From NCBI GenBank assembly GCA_045657945.1, contig JAZOUB010000042.1, positions 1 through 64,000 of the forward strand: a stretch of DNA of 64,000 nucleotides, written 5' to 3'. The DNA comes from HGM04593 sp045657945. Lineage in GTDB: Bacteria > Bacteroidota > Bacteroidia > Bacteroidales > Bacteroidaceae. The notes under the pieces are model-generated. The model was not told the DNA's origin and did not search any database. It saw only the letters and a program-made list of their open reading frames with translations. Positions within the stretch are counted from its first letter, which is position 1. Every line of letters begins with the position of its first letter. Of this stretch, positions 42,970 through 52,161 are shown piece after piece. A program made the position numbers and the translations under genes.

Positions 42970-44037
42970 TCAAACACCTACAAAAGCTGCGACAGCACCT
43001 TCCAGAGCTTTATGATCCTCAATAAAACGGGAAAGCAAGTCATTGCATTTTTGGCAGAACGCATTATAGTCAAATGAAGGAAGAAAACGCCTTATATCTG
43101 CATCAAGATCCGAGCTGCCATCCACAACAACCCCCAAGCCATACTCCTTTACATATTCTGCCTGGATGGAACCGGCCGTAACTATCACAGGCTTCTTATG
43201 AATAAGAGCCAGATAGAAGCGGTTGGACATGATAGCCGAGTGCACGGCATCATCAGGGAAAAATATATTGATAAAATCACATCCGTCAACAATAGCAGCC
43301 TCATCCTCTTTTTTATAAAAGCCCTCGAACCGAACATTCGCATAGTCTCCAGACTTAGTAAACTCCCGCAAGGAATCAGCAGCATCGCCACGCCCAACAA
43401 ACCTCAAACTGTAATTCTCCTTGCCACCGAGCTTTTGAATTATCTTTACATTTGAATCGTAATTACGGATATATCCAATTGTAAGGACACGCAACGGGAT
43501 ATCCGTGCAACATGGACGGGCACCCCCCTTGAGAGAAGCTAGAGCCACATCTATATTAAAATTATGCGAAATGAGATATTCATGTTTTGCAGGCAGTCGT
43601 TTCTTGAATCCCGGCGAAGAAATCACATTACAGAAGCTATTCTCAAGTACTTTTGAATATACGCCACCAAGCAACAAATGTTGCTCAACAGATATGTCAC
43701 GATAATCAATTACATAGCGCCCCTTATATTTCTTACACAAAAGACCTGAAAGCAATATTGCAAGGTGTGGACCAGAAACCACAAGCCTGTCGTAGCCATT
43801 CTTCAATATCGTTTTTTTAATAAAATCAGCATATCTCAAATAATGGTAAGTCTTAAGGATTGGATTCCTAAGATTAGCTTTGCCGGAGTCATACCTGTAT
43901 GGAGCACACGCATCACTGCCATCCCTATCCCAAAGTATGACATCATAATCGCACCCCAAATCCTCGAAAAATCGTTTGTATGTATTCACATAGGGGCAAA
44001 CCCAACTGTTTCCCAATATTATAATCGCGGTCTTCAT
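42970..44037 (-). CDS. Probable glycosyltransferase (GT-B fold)
   Basis: 355 aa. It starts MKTAIIILGNSWVCPYV and has an N-terminal Rossmann half (YDVILWDRDG, YVIDYRDISVEQHLL). A central strand LRVLTIGYIRNYDSN opens the second half, with YSLRFVGRG and a late DFINIFFPDDAVHSAIMSNRFYLAL segment where GT4 enzymes bind the sugar nucleotide. No signal or membrane helix. It probably adds a sugar to LPS, capsule or a glycoprotein glycan; donor and acceptor unknown. It is a lone gene, not in a polysaccharide cluster. The ATG at 44037 is supported by a -7 TATCTTCG at 44069-44062. Confidence 0.7.
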   Translation of the reverse strand: MKTAIIILGNSWVCPYVNTYKRFFEDLGCDYDVILWDRDGSDACAPYRYDSGKANLRNPILKTYHYLRYADFIKKTILKNGYDRLVVSGPHLAILLSGLLCKKYKGRYVIDYRDISVEQHLLLGGVYSKVLENSFCNVISSPGFKKRLPAKHEYLISHNFNIDVALASLKGGARPCCTDIPLRVLTIGYIRNYDSNVKIIQKLGGKENYSLRFVGRGDAADSLREFTKSGDYANVRFEGFYKKEDEAAIVDGCDFINIFFPDDAVHSAIMSNRFYLALIHKKPVIVTAGSIQAEYVKEYGLGVVVDGSSDLDADIRRFLPSFDYNAFCQKCNDLLSRFIEDHKALEGAVAAFVGV

Positions 44038-44061
44038 CCTGCAGAAAAGATGTATCAAGAG

Positions 44062-44069
44062 CGAAGATA
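44062..44069 (-). promoter_or_regulatory. -7 box of the glycosyltransferase gene
   Basis: TATCTTCG 25 nt before the ATG at 44037; it excludes the longer ORF start at 44058. Confidence 0.45.
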
Positions 44070-44115
44070 GGCATAAAATTCCGAATATTCGTATGGATTT
44101 TACGGATTTATTCGT

Positions 44116-44123
44116 TAATTTCG
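44116..44123 (+). promoter_or_regulatory. -7 box of glnS
   Basis: TAATTTCG 44 nt before the glnS ATG. The -33 is weak. Confidence 0.45.
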
Positions 44124-44166
44124 CGAGATATTAGGAAATGTACAAATCAACAAACAACATACAGCG

Positions 44167-45909
44167 ATGACAACAACAAACGAAACTGAAAAGACAGAGA
44201 AAAAGAGCATCAGTTTTATAGAACAGATTATAGTTGATGACCTTTCACAAGGCAAGAACGGAAGCAAGGTACAGACACGCTTCCCACCCGAACCGAACGG
44301 ATACCTGCACATTGGCCACGCAAAAGCTATATGCATGGACTTTGGCATGGCACAAAAGTACAATGGCATCTGCAACCTTCGTTTTGATGACACAAACCCC
44401 ACCAAGGAGGATGTAGAGTATGTAGATGCAATAATGGAGGACATCAAATGGCTTGGTTTCGATTGGGCGAATGTTTACTATGCATCGGACTACTTTGACC
44501 AGCTTTGGGATTTTGCAATAAAGCTCATCAAGGAGGGCAAGGCATACATCGACGAACAGAGCGCTGAGCAGATTGCCGAGCAGAAGGGTACACCCACACA
44601 GCCCGGCACAAACAGCCCGTTCCGTGACCGTCCCATCGAAGAGAGCCTCGAGTTGTTCGAGAAGATGAACACCGGCGAGATTGAGGAGGGCAAGATGGTA
44701 CTGCGTGCCAAGATTGACATGGCTAGCCCCAACATGCATTTCCGCGACCCAATCATATACCGAGTTGTAAAGGCCGCACACCACCGCACTGGCGAGAAGT
44801 GGAAGGCATATCCAATGTATGACTTTGCTCACGGACAGAGCGACTACTTCGAGGGCGTGACACACTCTCTCTGTACTTTGGAGTTCGTTCCTCACCGCCC
44901 ATTGTATGACCTGTTCGTTGACTGGGTAAAGGACGGTAAGGACCTCGACGACAACCGACCACGCCAGTACGAGTTCAACAAACTGAACCTCAACTACACA
45001 CTCATGAGCAAGCGCAACCTGCTCATCCTTGTGAAAGAAGGCCTGGTAAATGGTTGGGACGACCCACGAATGCCGACACTCTGCGGTTTCCGTCGCCGTG
45101 GCTACTCACCCGAATCAATCAGAAATTTTGTTGACAAGATCGGTTATACAACATACGACGCACTCAACGACTTCGCATTGCTCGAGAGCGCAGTACGTGA
45201 GGACTTGAACAGCCGTGCGACACGCGTCTCTGCGGTTATCAACCCTATCAAGCTCACAATAACCAACTACCCCGAGGACAAGGTTGAGGAGTTGACAGCA
45301 ATCAACAACCCCGAGCGTCCCGAGGACGGCACACACACCATCGAGTTCTGCCGCGAGCTTTGGATTGAGGGCGATGACTTTATGGAGGATGCTCCAAAGA
45401 ACTACTTCCGCTTGACCCCGGGTCGCGAGGTGCGCCTGAAGAATGCATACATCGTTCTTTGCACAGGTTGCAACAAGGACGAGAACGGCAATGTAACCGA
45501 GGTACTTTGCGAATACATCCCACAGACAAAGACTGGCGAGGCCGATGCCAACCGCAAGGTAAAGAGCACCATCCACTGGGTGAGCCGCCGTCATTGCCTC
45601 GACGCAGAGGTTCGCCTCTACGACCGTTTATGGAGCGCAGAGAACCCACGCGACGAGATGGCTGCAATACGCGAAGCCAAGAACTGCGACGCCCTCACAG
45701 CGATGAAAGAGATGATCAACCCCGACTCATTGAAGGTTTTGAAGGAGTGCAAGGTTGAAAAGTTCCTCGCTCAGGGCAAGCCACTCGACTACCTGCAGTT
45801 CCAGCGCATCGGCTACTTCAACATCGACCCCGATTCAACAGCCGAGAAACTGATCTTCAACCGCACGGTTTCACTCAAGGATACATGGAACAAGCTCAAG
45901 GGGAAATAA
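44167..45909 (+). CDS. glnS: Glutaminyl-tRNA synthetase
   Basis: 580 aa class I synthetase. FPPEPNGYLHIGHAKA carries the HIGH motif (about residues 40-50), NLRFDDTNPTKE is the GlnRS/GluRS signature, and LMSKRNL is the KMSKS equivalent. The C-terminal beta-barrel anticodon domains are complete (PGREVRLKNAYIV). It charges tRNA-Gln directly. A TPR protein gene follows 43 nt downstream and may share the message. Confidence 0.96.
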   Translation: MTTTNETEKTEKKSISFIEQIIVDDLSQGKNGSKVQTRFPPEPNGYLHIGHAKAICMDFGMAQKYNGICNLRFDDTNPTKEDVEYVDAIMEDIKWLGFDWANVYYASDYFDQLWDFAIKLIKEGKAYIDEQSAEQIAEQKGTPTQPGTNSPFRDRPIEESLELFEKMNTGEIEEGKMVLRAKIDMASPNMHFRDPIIYRVVKAAHHRTGEKWKAYPMYDFAHGQSDYFEGVTHSLCTLEFVPHRPLYDLFVDWVKDGKDLDDNRPRQYEFNKLNLNYTLMSKRNLLILVKEGLVNGWDDPRMPTLCGFRRRGYSPESIRNFVDKIGYTTYDALNDFALLESAVREDLNSRATRVSAVINPIKLTITNYPEDKVEELTAINNPERPEDGTHTIEFCRELWIEGDDFMEDAPKNYFRLTPGREVRLKNAYIVLCTGCNKDENGNVTEVLCEYIPQTKTGEADANRKVKSTIHWVSRRHCLDAEVRLYDRLWSAENPRDEMAAIREAKNCDALTAMKEMINPDSLKVLKECKVEKFLAQGKPLDYLQFQRIGYFNIDPDSTAEKLIFNRTVSLKDTWNKLKGK

Positions 45910-45952
45910 CTCCCTTTGAGCACATCCACATACAACGGTCAAAGAGCAGAAA

Positions 45953-47374
45953 ATGAGTAACGACAAAGGATTTTACGAATCACCCGAGTTCCGCGAATTG
46001 CTTGCCAAATACGAAAAGTCCATCAAATTAGGCATGGGCATTTATCTGGGCATCGACGAGTTCGCGGACTTACTGTCATATTATCTCTCCATTGACCGCC
46101 CCGACGATGCCACAAACGCTCTTGAAGCCGCAAAGCGCCTGCACCCCACCGCGCCCGAGCTTGTAAAAATGGAAATCAGAATACTCCTTTATAATGGGGA
46201 GGCCACACAGGCACTTGAGCGTTTCGGCGACCTTAAATACATTGACGAAGCCGAAAAACTGACAATAAAGGCCGAGATAATGCTGGCCCTGAGGGATTTC
46301 AAGCAGGCACGCGAAGTTGCATTCGCACTGCTCAGCATGAAGACCCCCGACCAGGGATATGTATATGAAGGACTGGAAATACTCCTTGATTGCGGTTTTG
46401 CCCTTGAGGCATTGGAGATTTGCGAAAGGGCATTAAAAATGGCACCGGGACAGACCAACCTGAAGGAGGTAAAAGCCGAGTGTCTCATTGAACTGCAACG
46501 CATAAGCGAAGCTGTAAAGATATACAACGAATTGCTCGACGAGAATCCCTACTCCACCTTCTATTGGGAGCAGTTAGGGCACATCTACTACATGGTAAAG
46601 AAGTTCGGCAAGAGCCTCGAATGTTTTGAATACGAAAACACGATTAACGAAGAAATAGAATATGCAAGCATGATGCAGGCATACTGTTACTATTTCCTGC
46701 GCGACTACAAAAAGGCAAAAGAACTTTTCGGAGTGCTTGCAAAGAAATACAGCAACACCGTAATGCCAATATTCTACATTGGCCTGTGCCACTACCATGA
46801 GGGAGCAACAGAAGAGGCTTTGAACGCGTTCGACATTGCCATAAACTGCGCACAGGAGGGAACGATAAGCATGATGTTGGCAAGAATAAACAAGGCTATT
46901 CTGCTTGACATTTCGGGCGAGACTTCAATAGCCGACGACGCCATGTCAATAGCACTGCTCATGCACCCCGACAACATGAAGCAACTGGTGCTGACAGAGA
47001 AATACCTCTACGAGTTGCGCGACAGGGAGAATCTCACTTTCGATGACATGAACATCATTGAAACCAAGGAATGGAGCACCGAGGAGACGCTGTACAGACT
47101 TGGCGAACACCTGGTAAGACACAATCACTTAATACTTGGCAAAAGAGTTTTCAGATATTGCCGCGACATAAGCTACGACAAGGCTGACGTTGATGCACAT
47201 CTTGCATACATCCATTGGAACGCCGGCAAGAAAGAGGAAACCGCACCATACATCGAAAGCGCGCTTGACGGACGCTCAAACAAAATTTTCGAGTTGTTTG
47301 ACATACCTTACAACGCCAATATCAGTACAACTGCATTCATGGAAAAAATCAAAGAAAAAGAGAACGACGCGTAA
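45953..47374 (+). CDS. TPR-repeat protein downstream of glnS
   Basis: 473 aa built of about ten helical TPR-like units over most of its length (AKRLHPTAPELVKMEIRIL, ALEICERALKMAPGQTNLK, YWEQLGHIYYMVKKFGKSLECFE, MPIFYIGLCHYHEGATEEAL). No signal peptide or enzyme domain. Probably a cytoplasmic scaffold. It is convergent with manC, 40 nt apart, with no obvious terminator between. Function unknown. Confidence 0.8.
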   Translation: MSNDKGFYESPEFRELLAKYEKSIKLGMGIYLGIDEFADLLSYYLSIDRPDDATNALEAAKRLHPTAPELVKMEIRILLYNGEATQALERFGDLKYIDEAEKLTIKAEIMLALRDFKQAREVAFALLSMKTPDQGYVYEGLEILLDCGFALEALEICERALKMAPGQTNLKEVKAECLIELQRISEAVKIYNELLDENPYSTFYWEQLGHIYYMVKKFGKSLECFEYENTINEEIEYASMMQAYCYYFLRDYKKAKELFGVLAKKYSNTVMPIFYIGLCHYHEGATEEALNAFDIAINCAQEGTISMMLARINKAILLDISGETSIADDAMSIALLMHPDNMKQLVLTEKYLYELRDRENLTFDDMNIIETKEWSTEETLYRLGEHLVRHNHLILGKRVFRYCRDISYDKADVDAHLAYIHWNAGKKEETAPYIESALDGRSNKIFELFDIPYNANISTTAFMEKIKEKENDA

Positions 47375-47414
47375 CTGCATCATTCTCTTTTCTCTTATGT
47401 AGTATTCCAAAGAA

Positions 47415-48479
47415 TCAATTTTCCTCGGAGAACTCCTTGATGCGGTTCTCGTCCGACATTCTACAAACCAGCAGATTGCCGTCATTCTCGGCAATGATAC
47501 AGTCATCGACACCAACCACCACTACACTCTTCATTCCCGGTGCATTTACAACACAATTGTGTGAGTCGGCGAATTTTGCAGAAAGTCCCAAAGACGCATT
47601 TCCATTTATATCCTTTGCAACATTGCTATGCAAAGAGACCCAAGTACCCAAATCGCTCCACCCGAAGTTCGAGGGGAATACAAAAATCTCATCGGCACGC
47701 TCCATGATGGCATAATCAACAGAGATACTGCGACAATCGGGAAAAAGCTCATTAACACGCTCCTGCTCCTCGGCTGTAAAATAGTATGGTACCAATGATT
47801 CAAATACCGACGCAATAGGCGACTGATACACTCTGAAAGCATTCACTATTGTAGAGACATTCCAAATAAAAATACCGGAATTCCAATAGTAGTTGTTCTT
47901 TGCGATATAAGCCTGAGCCACCTCAAGTGATGGTTTTTCCTTAAAGGAATCAACACGAAACACCTCTTTATTTGCCAAGGAAGAACTGCCAAGCACAGCC
48001 TCTATATAACCATAACCTGTATCGGGGCGTGTCGGTTTTATACCCAATGTAAGTATTGCATCAGAATCGGCCACAAAACCGAGCGCCGATTTTATCACTC
48101 TGCGGAATTCGGGCACATCTGCAACAAAATGATCACTTGGAGTAACAACCATATTGGCATTCGGGTGACGCTTCTTGATTTTCCAGGCTGCATAAGCGAT
48201 ACATGGTGCCGTATTGCGACGACACGGTTCCTTCAGTATATTCTCCTCGGGAATCATGGGAAGCTGTTCCTTTACAATCGGAGCATATTTCTCCGAAGTA
48301 AGCACCCAGACATTCTCAATGGGGCATACACCCTCAAAACGGTCAACGGTCAATTGGAGCAATGACTTGCCACATCCCAAGACATCAATAAACTGTTTGG
48401 GACGTTCAACTGTGCTCATAGGCCAGAAGCGGCTTCCTATTCCACCGGCCATAATCACTATGTGGTTATTACCTGCCAT
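47415..48479 (-). CDS. manC: Mannose-1-phosphate guanylyltransferase
   Basis: 354 aa. Nucleotidyltransferase signature MAGGIGSRFWPMSTVERPKQF near the N-terminus, the metal site VVTPSDHFV, then RPDTGYGYIEAV, FKEKP and YYWNSGIFIW. It makes GDP-mannose from GTP and mannose-1-phosphate for glycans and GDP-fucose. It lacks the C-terminal isomerase domain of bifunctional forms. Divergent from the WecA/MraY-type gene. Confidence 0.93.
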   Translation of the reverse strand: MAGNNHIVIMAGGIGSRFWPMSTVERPKQFIDVLGCGKSLLQLTVDRFEGVCPIENVWVLTSEKYAPIVKEQLPMIPEENILKEPCRRNTAPCIAYAAWKIKKRHPNANMVVTPSDHFVADVPEFRRVIKSALGFVADSDAILTLGIKPTRPDTGYGYIEAVLGSSSLANKEVFRVDSFKEKPSLEVAQAYIAKNNYYWNSGIFIWNVSTIVNAFRVYQSPIASVFESLVPYYFTAEEQERVNELFPDCRSISVDYAIMERADEIFVFPSNFGWSDLGTWVSLHSNVAKDINGNASLGLSAKFADSHNCVVNAPGMKSVVVVGVDDCIIAENDGNLLVCRMSDENRIKEFSEEN

Positions 48480-48544
48480 ATTTATCGCTTATAATTTTCA
48501 ACAAAGCACTATGCCATTTTGTTATACGGCATGATATGCAGATG

Positions 48545-48576
48545 CAAATTTACATAAAAACATGGAATGGTACAAC
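48545..48576 (-). promoter_or_regulatory. Promoter of manC
   Basis: -33-like GTTG (48576-48573), 20-bp spacer, -7 TAAATTTG (48552-48545). Confidence 0.5.
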
Positions 48577-48652
48577 TTAAAGGGGATTTTATTGATTTAT
48601 AGACTCCACTCACAATCCGTATCTGATATTTTATGGAAAAAACATACACAAA

Positions 48653-48684
48653 TTTGCTTCTTTAATACAAAATGGTTAATTTCG
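48653..48684 (+). promoter_or_regulatory. Promoter of the WecA/MraY-type gene
   Basis: -33 TTTG (48653-48656), 20-bp spacer, -7 TAATTTCG (48677-48684), 25 nt before the ATG. Confidence 0.65.
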
Positions 48685-48708
48685 CAAAAACTATAAACAT
48701 ACAAAAGC

Positions 48709-49875
48709 ATGTCTAATATCGAGCATATAATCATTCCGGCATTGCTTGCATTTTTAGGTACATTGTGGATACACCCCAAAGTCTTGAAGATTGCGATACT
48801 CAAGAACATTGTGGACAACCCCGATGCAAGGAAACTGCAGCGTAACCCAGTACCAGTCATGGGTGGAGTTGCCGTGTTCTTCGGCATCGTAATAGGACTT
48901 TGCAGTTCAAAGGCCATTTTTGACAGTGCCAACACATTCATGCTCATATCGGCAATGATGATTATGCTCTACATAGGTACAATGGACGATATCATAGACC
49001 TGTCCCCATCGAGCCGGTTCCTTGTGGAGATTGCCGTCATCGCATGGCTCATGTATGCCAGCAAATCGTCCATGAACTGTTTTGGGGGGTTGTGGGGTAT
49101 TGACACTATTCCGGCAACAGCATCCTATGCACTTACCATATTTGCAGCAGTGGGAATAATAAATGCCATTAACCTTATCGACGGCGTAAACGGACTTTCA
49201 TCGGGATTTTGCTTCATGTCATCAGTGCTTTTTGCAATCTTCTTCCACATAACAGGGAACCAGGTAATGACTACGCTTGCAATATCTGCAGCCGGAGCAA
49301 TTGTCCCATTCTTCCTGCACAATGTATTCGGGCAGAGTTCAAAAATGTTCATTGGTGACGGCGGCACACTTGTCATTGGTACAATGATGGCTATGTTCGT
49401 TATGAATATACTCGGTGCGAACCCGGGCTGTGCAACACTAGCTGCAAAGGGTGTAGGACTCATCCCATTCACTTTGGCTGTCCTATCAATACCCGTTTTT
49501 GACACCCTGCGAGTAATGTCAACACGCATTCTGCACAAGAAATCTCCGTTCCACCCGGACAAGACACACCTGCACCACATGTTCATTGACTTGGGTTTCT
49601 CACACATTGGAACAACCGTATCAATTCTGTCACTCAATTTTTTGATAGTTGTAGCATGGTTCGCATCATACAAATTAGGAGCATCAATTGACGTACAGCT
49701 ATACATTGTGGTTGCATTAAGCATCCTGACAACATTTGTCCTCTATCTGTACGCAAAACGACTGATTGCCAAAGAGTCAAAACGCCTGAACCGTTTCAAG
49801 AAAATTGCAAAGGCATTGCACATTGAGAAGAAAGGAATATGGCACACCTTGCAGAGAATAATGGATAAATTATAA
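48709..49875 (+). CDS. Undecaprenyl-phosphate sugar-1-phosphate transferase (WecA/MraY family)
   Basis: 388 aa with about ten membrane helices. Family motifs: VPVMGGVAVFFG, the Asp pair in GTMDDIIDLSPSSRF, NLIDGVNGLSSG and the HxHH-type loop KTHLHHMFIDLG. It moves a phospho-sugar, probably GlcNAc-1-phosphate, onto undecaprenyl phosphate to begin a surface glycan. MraY itself is less likely because of the WecA-type HLHH loop and the lack of mur neighbours. The tail is basic (KKIAKALHIEKKG). Confidence 0.88.
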   Translation: MSNIEHIIIPALLAFLGTLWIHPKVLKIAILKNIVDNPDARKLQRNPVPVMGGVAVFFGIVIGLCSSKAIFDSANTFMLISAMMIMLYIGTMDDIIDLSPSSRFLVEIAVIAWLMYASKSSMNCFGGLWGIDTIPATASYALTIFAAVGIINAINLIDGVNGLSSGFCFMSSVLFAIFFHITGNQVMTTLAISAAGAIVPFFLHNVFGQSSKMFIGDGGTLVIGTMMAMFVMNILGANPGCATLAAKGVGLIPFTLAVLSIPVFDTLRVMSTRILHKKSPFHPDKTHLHHMFIDLGFSHIGTTVSILSLNFLIVVAWFASYKLGASIDVQLYIVVALSILTTFVLYLYAKRLIAKESKRLNRFKKIAKALHIEKKGIWHTLQRIMDKL

Positions 49876-49884
49876 TAAACTGAC

Positions 49885-49935
49885 AAACAAATTAACGGGC
49901 ATCACTTCATAATTGTGATGCCCGTTAATTTGTTT
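49885..49935. terminator. Bidirectional terminator, 21-bp perfect stem
   Basis: 49885-49905 pairs with 49915-49935, 9-nt loop, between convergent genes. Confidence 0.85.
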
Positions 49936-49944
49936 CTGCTACAA

Positions 49945-51195
49945 TCAATTACGTCCAAGACTATAATTTACTCTATGCACACCTAACAACCTATCTGCCC
50001 TCTCACCGAACCCTCTATAGTACATATATATAAGGTACTCATTATCGGTATTATAGAAGTTGCCTTCTGCCGGTATATTATTAGCCTTACCTGAAACATC
50101 TGGCACCCATACATACATGTAGTTATACACCCCTAATTTCAAAGGTATCGATGTAAAATAATACCCCTCTTCATCGTCATATTCCAACCTATTTGCATCA
50201 TCAAAGCCATTTGCATTGAAATCACCAAGCAGATAATAGCAACCGCCGGAACGACGAGGCACATCCAGTGCAAAATGGACATCAACATAATCTGCCTCAA
50301 TTTCCGTACCATATCCCTCCAGTGTATTGACATAATAGAGACCATTCTCATCGCGATAGCTTGAATGTGATGTGCGAGGCTTGTCCATATACAACACTGC
50401 ATGGTAGTACGGCTCAATGTAGACTACCTCCTCCACGCCCTCTCCCGGAGATGCCGGATCAGCAAGTTCAAAACGGCGATACTCGTTGCCGGCATCAAAA
50501 ATCAGACGGCTATTATGAACATACTCAACCTTGTTACCCGTAATATAAGTTGGAGTTATACCCATGACACAATTGTCGCGACGACGGTTCTGATAGATAA
50601 CCGGTTTCAGTTCACTCGCTGGAGATGAGATAAAGGAGGGATAGCCAACAGCAATAGAGAGTTGCTGATGCCCCTCGTTAAACGACACATCAGTGTCACC
50701 GCTCAAGACAACATCGAAAGAGAGCAACGACTCAACCACAGAGAATTCGAATATTGCAACAGGAACATCATCGCCCGATTCTTCATCAAACACCTCTACA
50801 CGGTAGTTGCCCGAAGCCTTTAACGTCACCTCGTCGTTAGGTATCTCAAATTGATAGTGGGTATATAATTGAGTGGTATTTACGGAATTCTCCCACTCAT
50901 CAATCTGAAGATCGTTAAACCCGTCAAGATAATCCATCTCCAATAATCCGGACTGTTGCCAGTCGGCATTGCAATGTACAATACGGTAAGTGTATCGATG
51001 ATAGACGTGTGACATCTCATCGAATGAGAAATGCAAGACATCGTCACTGCCCAATTGCATCACCGGAGGTAAACCCCACTCATCATTCAGCACCATTCGC
51101 GTAGTACGTACCGAGGGTGCCAATGAGCGGGAAAACTGCGCATTTACAGCTACCGCAAAGAACAAGACTATATATGTAATTACACGTTTCAACAT
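49945..51195 (-). CDS. DUF5103 family exported protein (type 9 secretion plug-like)
   Basis: 416 aa. Signal peptide ending AVNAQ, then a conserved N-terminal domain (RTTRMVLNDEWGLPPVMQLGSDDVLHFSFDEM, YTYRIVHCNADWQQSGLLEMDYLDGFND) and a C-terminal immunoglobulin-like domain. The N-terminal domain is the one found in the Plug protein of the type 9 secretion translocon, but the family also occurs where T9SS is absent, and no T9SS genes lie here. The -7 TATCTTCG at 51223-51216 puts the ATG at 51207 almost at the transcript start, so the ATG at 51195 is chosen; 51207 is the alternative. Confidence 0.75.
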   Translation of the reverse strand: MLKRVITYIVLFFAVAVNAQFSRSLAPSVRTTRMVLNDEWGLPPVMQLGSDDVLHFSFDEMSHVYHRYTYRIVHCNADWQQSGLLEMDYLDGFNDLQIDEWENSVNTTQLYTHYQFEIPNDEVTLKASGNYRVEVFDEESGDDVPVAIFEFSVVESLLSFDVVLSGDTDVSFNEGHQQLSIAVGYPSFISSPASELKPVIYQNRRRDNCVMGITPTYITGNKVEYVHNSRLIFDAGNEYRRFELADPASPGEGVEEVVYIEPYYHAVLYMDKPRTSHSSYRDENGLYYVNTLEGYGTEIEADYVDVHFALDVPRRSGGCYYLLGDFNANGFDDANRLEYDDEEGYYFTSIPLKLGVYNYMYVWVPDVSGKANNIPAEGNFYNTDNEYLIYMYYRGFGERADRLLGVHRVNYSLGRN

Positions 51196-51215
51196 CTTTT
51201 TATGCATTTACCAAG

Positions 51216-51223
51216 CGAAGATA
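51216..51223 (-). promoter_or_regulatory. -7 box of the DUF5103 gene
   Basis: TATCTTCG on the minus strand, 24 nt from the opposing -7 of the DUF1460 gene. Confidence 0.45.
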
Positions 51224-51246
51224 AGCATTTAAATACAATATTTTCG

Positions 51247-51254
51247 TATATTTG
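51247..51254 (+). promoter_or_regulatory. -7 box of the DUF1460 gene
   Basis: TATATTTG 30 nt before the ATG at 51285; it excludes the longer ORF start at 51252. Confidence 0.5.
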
Positions 51255-51284
51255 ATAGAAATATCCAATACACACAGCACAAAG

Positions 51285-52133
51285 ATGAAAAACATAATAG
51301 CCTTTATCATATCAGCACTGCTGCCCATTGGAGCAATGTCGCAGAGTGTCATATACGAAAAGCAGGACAGCACAAGGATTGAACACATCCTGCAAAACGT
51401 GAATAGTACAAAGCCATCCACGACCGGCGAAAGCATCATATCCATTGCCAATGAATTCATTGGTGAGAAATACATTGGCGGAACCCTGGAGCATGGCGCC
51501 GAAGAACCGCTATTCATAAGCTGCACGAAACTCGACTGCACAACATTCGTAGAACTTGTGCTTGCAATAGCCAAGACCACCGATGAAAACAAATCCCGAT
51601 TTGCCGATGTATGCCACAACCTTGAAACCATACGCTACCGCAAAGGCAAGAACAACGGATACACAAGCCGTCTGCACTACATAAGTTGGTGGATAACAGA
51701 TAGCGCTAAAACCGATATTATAGAAGAGATTACCCCACAAATAAGCACCCATAGACAACAGTTGGGACTCAATTTCATGAGCACGCACCCGGACAGTTAC
51801 CCCATGCTTGCAGATAATCCAGAACTTGTAAGGGAGATTGAAGAGTTGGAAACTCCATACCGTGGCATCAAGGTAGGCTACATTCCTAAAGAAGAACTTG
51901 ACTACGAGGGACATGAAAATATAAAACCCGGGGACATCGTTGCAATAACGACATCTATCCCCGGACTAGACGTAACTCACATGGGCATTGCCTGCTATGA
52001 TAATGGCATGCTATGTCTCATACATGCTTCAAGCGGAAAAGGCAAGGTTATAAAGGATACCACTCCCCTACGCGACTATCTTGCAGACAACAAGCGCCAT
52101 ACAGGCATAAGAGTATTCAGAGCAAGCTTTTAG
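51285..52133 (+). CDS. DUF1460 exported amidase/NlpC-P60-like protein
   Basis: 282 aa. Signal peptide MKNIIAFIISALLPIGAMSQ. The DUF1460 domain has a DCTTFVELVLAIAK active-site segment (Cys nucleophile), LHYISWWITD, and a late THMGIACYDNGMLCLIHASS segment supplying the His. Families with this NlpC/P60-like fold cleave peptidoglycan peptides or amides. It probably acts in the periplasm on the cell wall; the substrate is unproven. Divergent from the DUF5103 gene. Confidence 0.82.
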   Translation: MKNIIAFIISALLPIGAMSQSVIYEKQDSTRIEHILQNVNSTKPSTTGESIISIANEFIGEKYIGGTLEHGAEEPLFISCTKLDCTTFVELVLAIAKTTDENKSRFADVCHNLETIRYRKGKNNGYTSRLHYISWWITDSAKTDIIEEITPQISTHRQQLGLNFMSTHPDSYPMLADNPELVREIEELETPYRGIKVGYIPKEELDYEGHENIKPGDIVAITTSIPGLDVTHMGIACYDNGMLCLIHASSGKGKVIKDTTPLRDYLADNKRHTGIRVFRASF

Positions 52134-52161
52134 CAGATGTCTGAATTCCTCAAACCATGAA

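Noticed and set aside
44245..44895. 216-codon minus-strand frame inside glnS
   Set aside because: Antisense shadow; the glnS frame is complete with all synthetase motifs.
49125..49724. 199-codon minus-strand frame opposite the WecA/MraY-type gene
   Set aside because: Mirror of membrane-protein codons; no start context or motif.
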